From Alphaproteobacteria bacterium (lineage in GTDB: Bacteria; Pseudomonadota; Alphaproteobacteria; UBA8366; Aestuariispiraceae): a DNA stretch of 64,000 bases. Location of the stretch: positions 4,410,001 to 4,474,000 of the forward strand of contig JAWPMN010000001.1 in assembly GCA_033344895.1 (NCBI GenBank), given 5' to 3'. Shown here in pieces: positions 62,255-64,000 of the stretch. How positions within the stretch are numbered: position 1 is the first letter of the stretch; each line of letters opens with the position of its first letter. Both the position numbers and the translations under genes were made by a program. A model generated the notes under the pieces. That model did not search any database. It saw nothing but the letters and a program-made list of their open reading frames with translations, and was not told the origin of the DNA.

Positions 62255-64000
62255 GTGCCGGACGGATCCATCAAGTCTTCGAACCAGGACGACATCCTGC
62301 GAGACCTCGATCGCACCCTGGACAAGGCCAAAAAGGGCACCCGCCCGGCGCGACAGCAGGAAGAAGCCGACCTCGACCGGAAACTTCGCGACATCAAGCA
62401 GAACGAGCGCGGCATCAAGGTCACCGTCGATCGCAGCCGCGACGGTCTGCTGACCGAGTTCGGCAAGGCGACGCTCAGCGATCGTTACCTGATGCCCGGC
62501 GAAAGTTTCCAGGACATGTTCGCCCGCGTTGCAATGCATTTTGCCGATGACTCAGCCCATGCGCAGCGGCTCTATGATTATATTTCGAAGCTCTGGTTCA
62601 TGCCGGCCACGCCGGTCCTGTCCAATGGCGGCACCAAGCGCGGCCTTCCGATCAGCTGCTTCCTGAATGAAAGCACCGACAGCCTGGAAGGCATTGTCGG
62701 CCTGTGGAACGAGAATGTCTGGCTCGCGGCCCGTGGCGGCGGAATCGGCAGCTACTGGGGCAATCTGCGCTCCATTGGCGAGACCGTCGGCGGCAACGGC
62801 AAGACGTCGGGCGTGGTTCCCTTCATCCGGGTCATGGATTCCCTGACGCTGGCGATCAGCCAGGGGTCGCTGCGCCGCGGTTCGGCTGCGGTCTACCTGC
62901 CGATCTGGCACCCGGAGATTGAGGAATTCATCGAAATCCGACGCCCGACCGGCGGCGATCCGAACCGGAAGGCACTGAACCTGCACCACGGGATCGTCAT
63001 TACCGACGACTTCATGCGCGCGGTCGAGAATGACGAGGAATGGAAGCTGGTATCGCCGAAAGACAAGGCGATGATCCGCAAGGTCCGGGCCCGCGATCTC
63101 TGGATTCGCATCCTGACCGCCCGGATTGAAACGGGCGAGCCCTACATTCTCTACGGCGACCATGTGAACCGGAACATTCCGGAGCACCAGAAACTGGCCG
63201 GGCTTACGGTCAAGACGTCCAACCTCTGCTCCGAAATCACGCTGCCGACCGGTGTCGACCACCATGGTGAACAGCGCACCGCGGTCTGCTGCCTGTCTTC
63301 CCTGAACCTCGAGAAATACCTCGAATGGGAGCAGGAAGACGATTTCGTGCCGGATGTGATGCGCTTCCTGGACAATGTGCTTCAGGATTTCATCGACAAT
63401 GCGCCGGACGACTTCTCACGCGCCAAATATGCGGCCATGCGGGAACGCTCGGTCGGTCTAGGCACGATGGGGTATCATTCCTTCCTGCAGGCGATGATGA
63501 TTCCGATGGAAGGTGTCATGGCAAAGGTCTGGAACACCCGGATGTTCAAGCATATCCGCGCTCAGGCCGACAAAGCCTCACGCGATCTGGCGGCGGAGCG
63601 CGGCGCCTGCCCGGATGCCGCGGAGTTCGGCATTCAGGAGCGTTTCTCCAACAAGCTCGCGATCGCACCGACCGCATCCATCTCTATCATCTGCGGCGGC
63701 ACTTCACCGGGTATCGAACCGATCGCGGCGAACAGCTACACCCACAAGACGCTAAGCGGCTCTTTCACTGTCCGGAACCGGCATCTGAAGGCGCTGCTGG
63801 CGGAAAAGGGTAAGGACGACGACGACACCTGGTCGTCGATCTCGGTCAATGAAGGTTCGGTCCAGCATCTCGACTTCCTGTCGGATGAGGAGAAGGACGT
63901 CTTCAAGACGGCCTTCGAAATCGATCAGCGCTGGCTGATCGACCATGCCGGCGACCGGGCACCGTTCATCTGTCAGGCGCAGTCGCTGAACGTTTTCCTA
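62255..64000 (+). CDS. nrdA: Ribonucleotide reductase class I large subunit NrdA (partial at window end)
   Basis: 582 codons without a stop before the window ends. The GTG at 62255 is preceded by GGGGGTAAG; a TTG at 62240 is an alternative. The radical-site Cys is in SNLCSEITLPTG. The redox pair is in LPISCFLNES and AVCCLSSLNLEKY. PTASISIICGGTSPGIEP is the phosphate-binding loop. The first 60 residues are charged and helix-like and do not match an ATP-cone, so overall activity regulation by ATP/dATP may be missing or located elsewhere. NrdA reduces ribonucleotides using the radical made by NrdB (55437). Its promoter carries NrdR, GANTC and DnaA sites. Confidence 0.94.
   Translation, partial: MPDGSIKSSNQDDILRDLDRTLDKAKKGTRPARQQEEADLDRKLRDIKQNERGIKVTVDRSRDGLLTEFGKATLSDRYLMPGESFQDMFARVAMHFADDSAHAQRLYDYISKLWFMPATPVLSNGGTKRGLPISCFLNESTDSLEGIVGLWNENVWLAARGGGIGSYWGNLRSIGETVGGNGKTSGVVPFIRVMDSLTLAISQGSLRRGSAAVYLPIWHPEIEEFIEIRRPTGGDPNRKALNLHHGIVITDDFMRAVENDEEWKLVSPKDKAMIRKVRARDLWIRILTARIETGEPYILYGDHVNRNIPEHQKLAGLTVKTSNLCSEITLPTGVDHHGEQRTAVCCLSSLNLEKYLEWEQEDDFVPDVMRFLDNVLQDFIDNAPDDFSRAKYAAMRERSVGLGTMGYHSFLQAMMIPMEGVMAKVWNTRMFKHIRAQADKASRDLAAERGACPDAAEFGIQERFSNKLAIAPTASISIICGGTSPGIEPIAANSYTHKTLSGSFTVRNRHLKALLAEKGKDDDDTWSSISVNEGSVQHLDFLSDEEKDVFKTAFEIDQRWLIDHAGDRAPFICQAQSLNVFL

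Noticed and set aside
1-64000. tRNA, rRNA, CRISPR, insertion sequence, phage or toxin-antitoxin genes
   Set aside because: Looked for along the window by eye (tRNA arms, direct repeats with spacers, transposase or integrase motifs); none found.

Overview
The window is GC-rich chromosomal DNA from a flagellated alphaproteobacterium. The evidence is the set of alphaproteobacterial cell-cycle regulators (CtrA, GcrA, a SciP/DUF1153 protein), the flagellar regulators FlbD, FlbT and FlaF, and CcrM-type GANTC sites. The layout fits a Rhodospirillales-like lineage, but I cannot name a genus. I saw no rRNA, tRNA, CRISPR array, insertion sequence or prophage gene.

Layout. (1) 1-2651: end of a rod-binding FlgJ/CheL gene, a FlgN-like chaperone and flgK. 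(2) 2678-4319: a Gfo/Idh/MocA oxidoreductase and a PAS_5-like protein. (3) 4344-19020: a flagellin-glycosylation island. The plus strand carries an aminotransferase, an NAD-dependent epimerase and a cytidylyltransferase. A long minus-strand operon carries a TPR/OGT-like protein, a Maf glycosyltransferase, a NeuB/SpsE synthase, an asparagine-synthetase homologue, a WbpG/PseA-type amidotransferase, a formyltransferase, a methyltransferase and a GNAT enzyme. (4) 19280-24148: flagellin, FlgL-like protein, FlaF, a second formyltransferase, FlbT and a FlaG-like protein. (5) 24436-28771: fliK, flgD, flgE and sciP. (6) 29157-37726: fliF, fliG, fliH, fliN, a motA-like gene, flbD and flhA. (7) 37753-42305: an opposed unknown gene, flhF, flhG, a FliK-like gene and a QueF-like gene. 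(8) 42306-47308: a metacaspase-like gene, a STAS-like gene, fliJ, fliI and divergent ctrA. (9) 47342-55223: mixed metabolic genes and a soluble chemoreceptor. (10) 55437-64000: nrdB, a PilZ gene, small metabolic genes, an SDR, gcrA, an AI-2E family transporter and the first 582 codons of nrdA.

How the genes fit together. The island probably makes a CMP-activated nonulosonic-acid-like sugar with amidine, formyl and methyl decorations. Maf and the OGT-like protein would attach it to the flagellin encoded next door. FlbD would activate the sigma-54 promoters seen before the flgL-like gene, fliK and probably fliF. CtrA, SciP and GcrA tie flagellar assembly to the cell cycle.

The most unusual signal is regulatory. 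The ten-base word CACAAGATAT, on either strand, occurs before nrdB, twice between the SDR gene and gcrA, and before nrdA. At nrdB, gcrA and nrdA it belongs to a pair of NrdR-like boxes spaced 30-31 bp. The gcrA upstream region also holds ten GANTC sites in 217 bp. This suggests that ribonucleotide reductase control (NrdR), CcrM methylation and the master regulator GcrA are wired together here.
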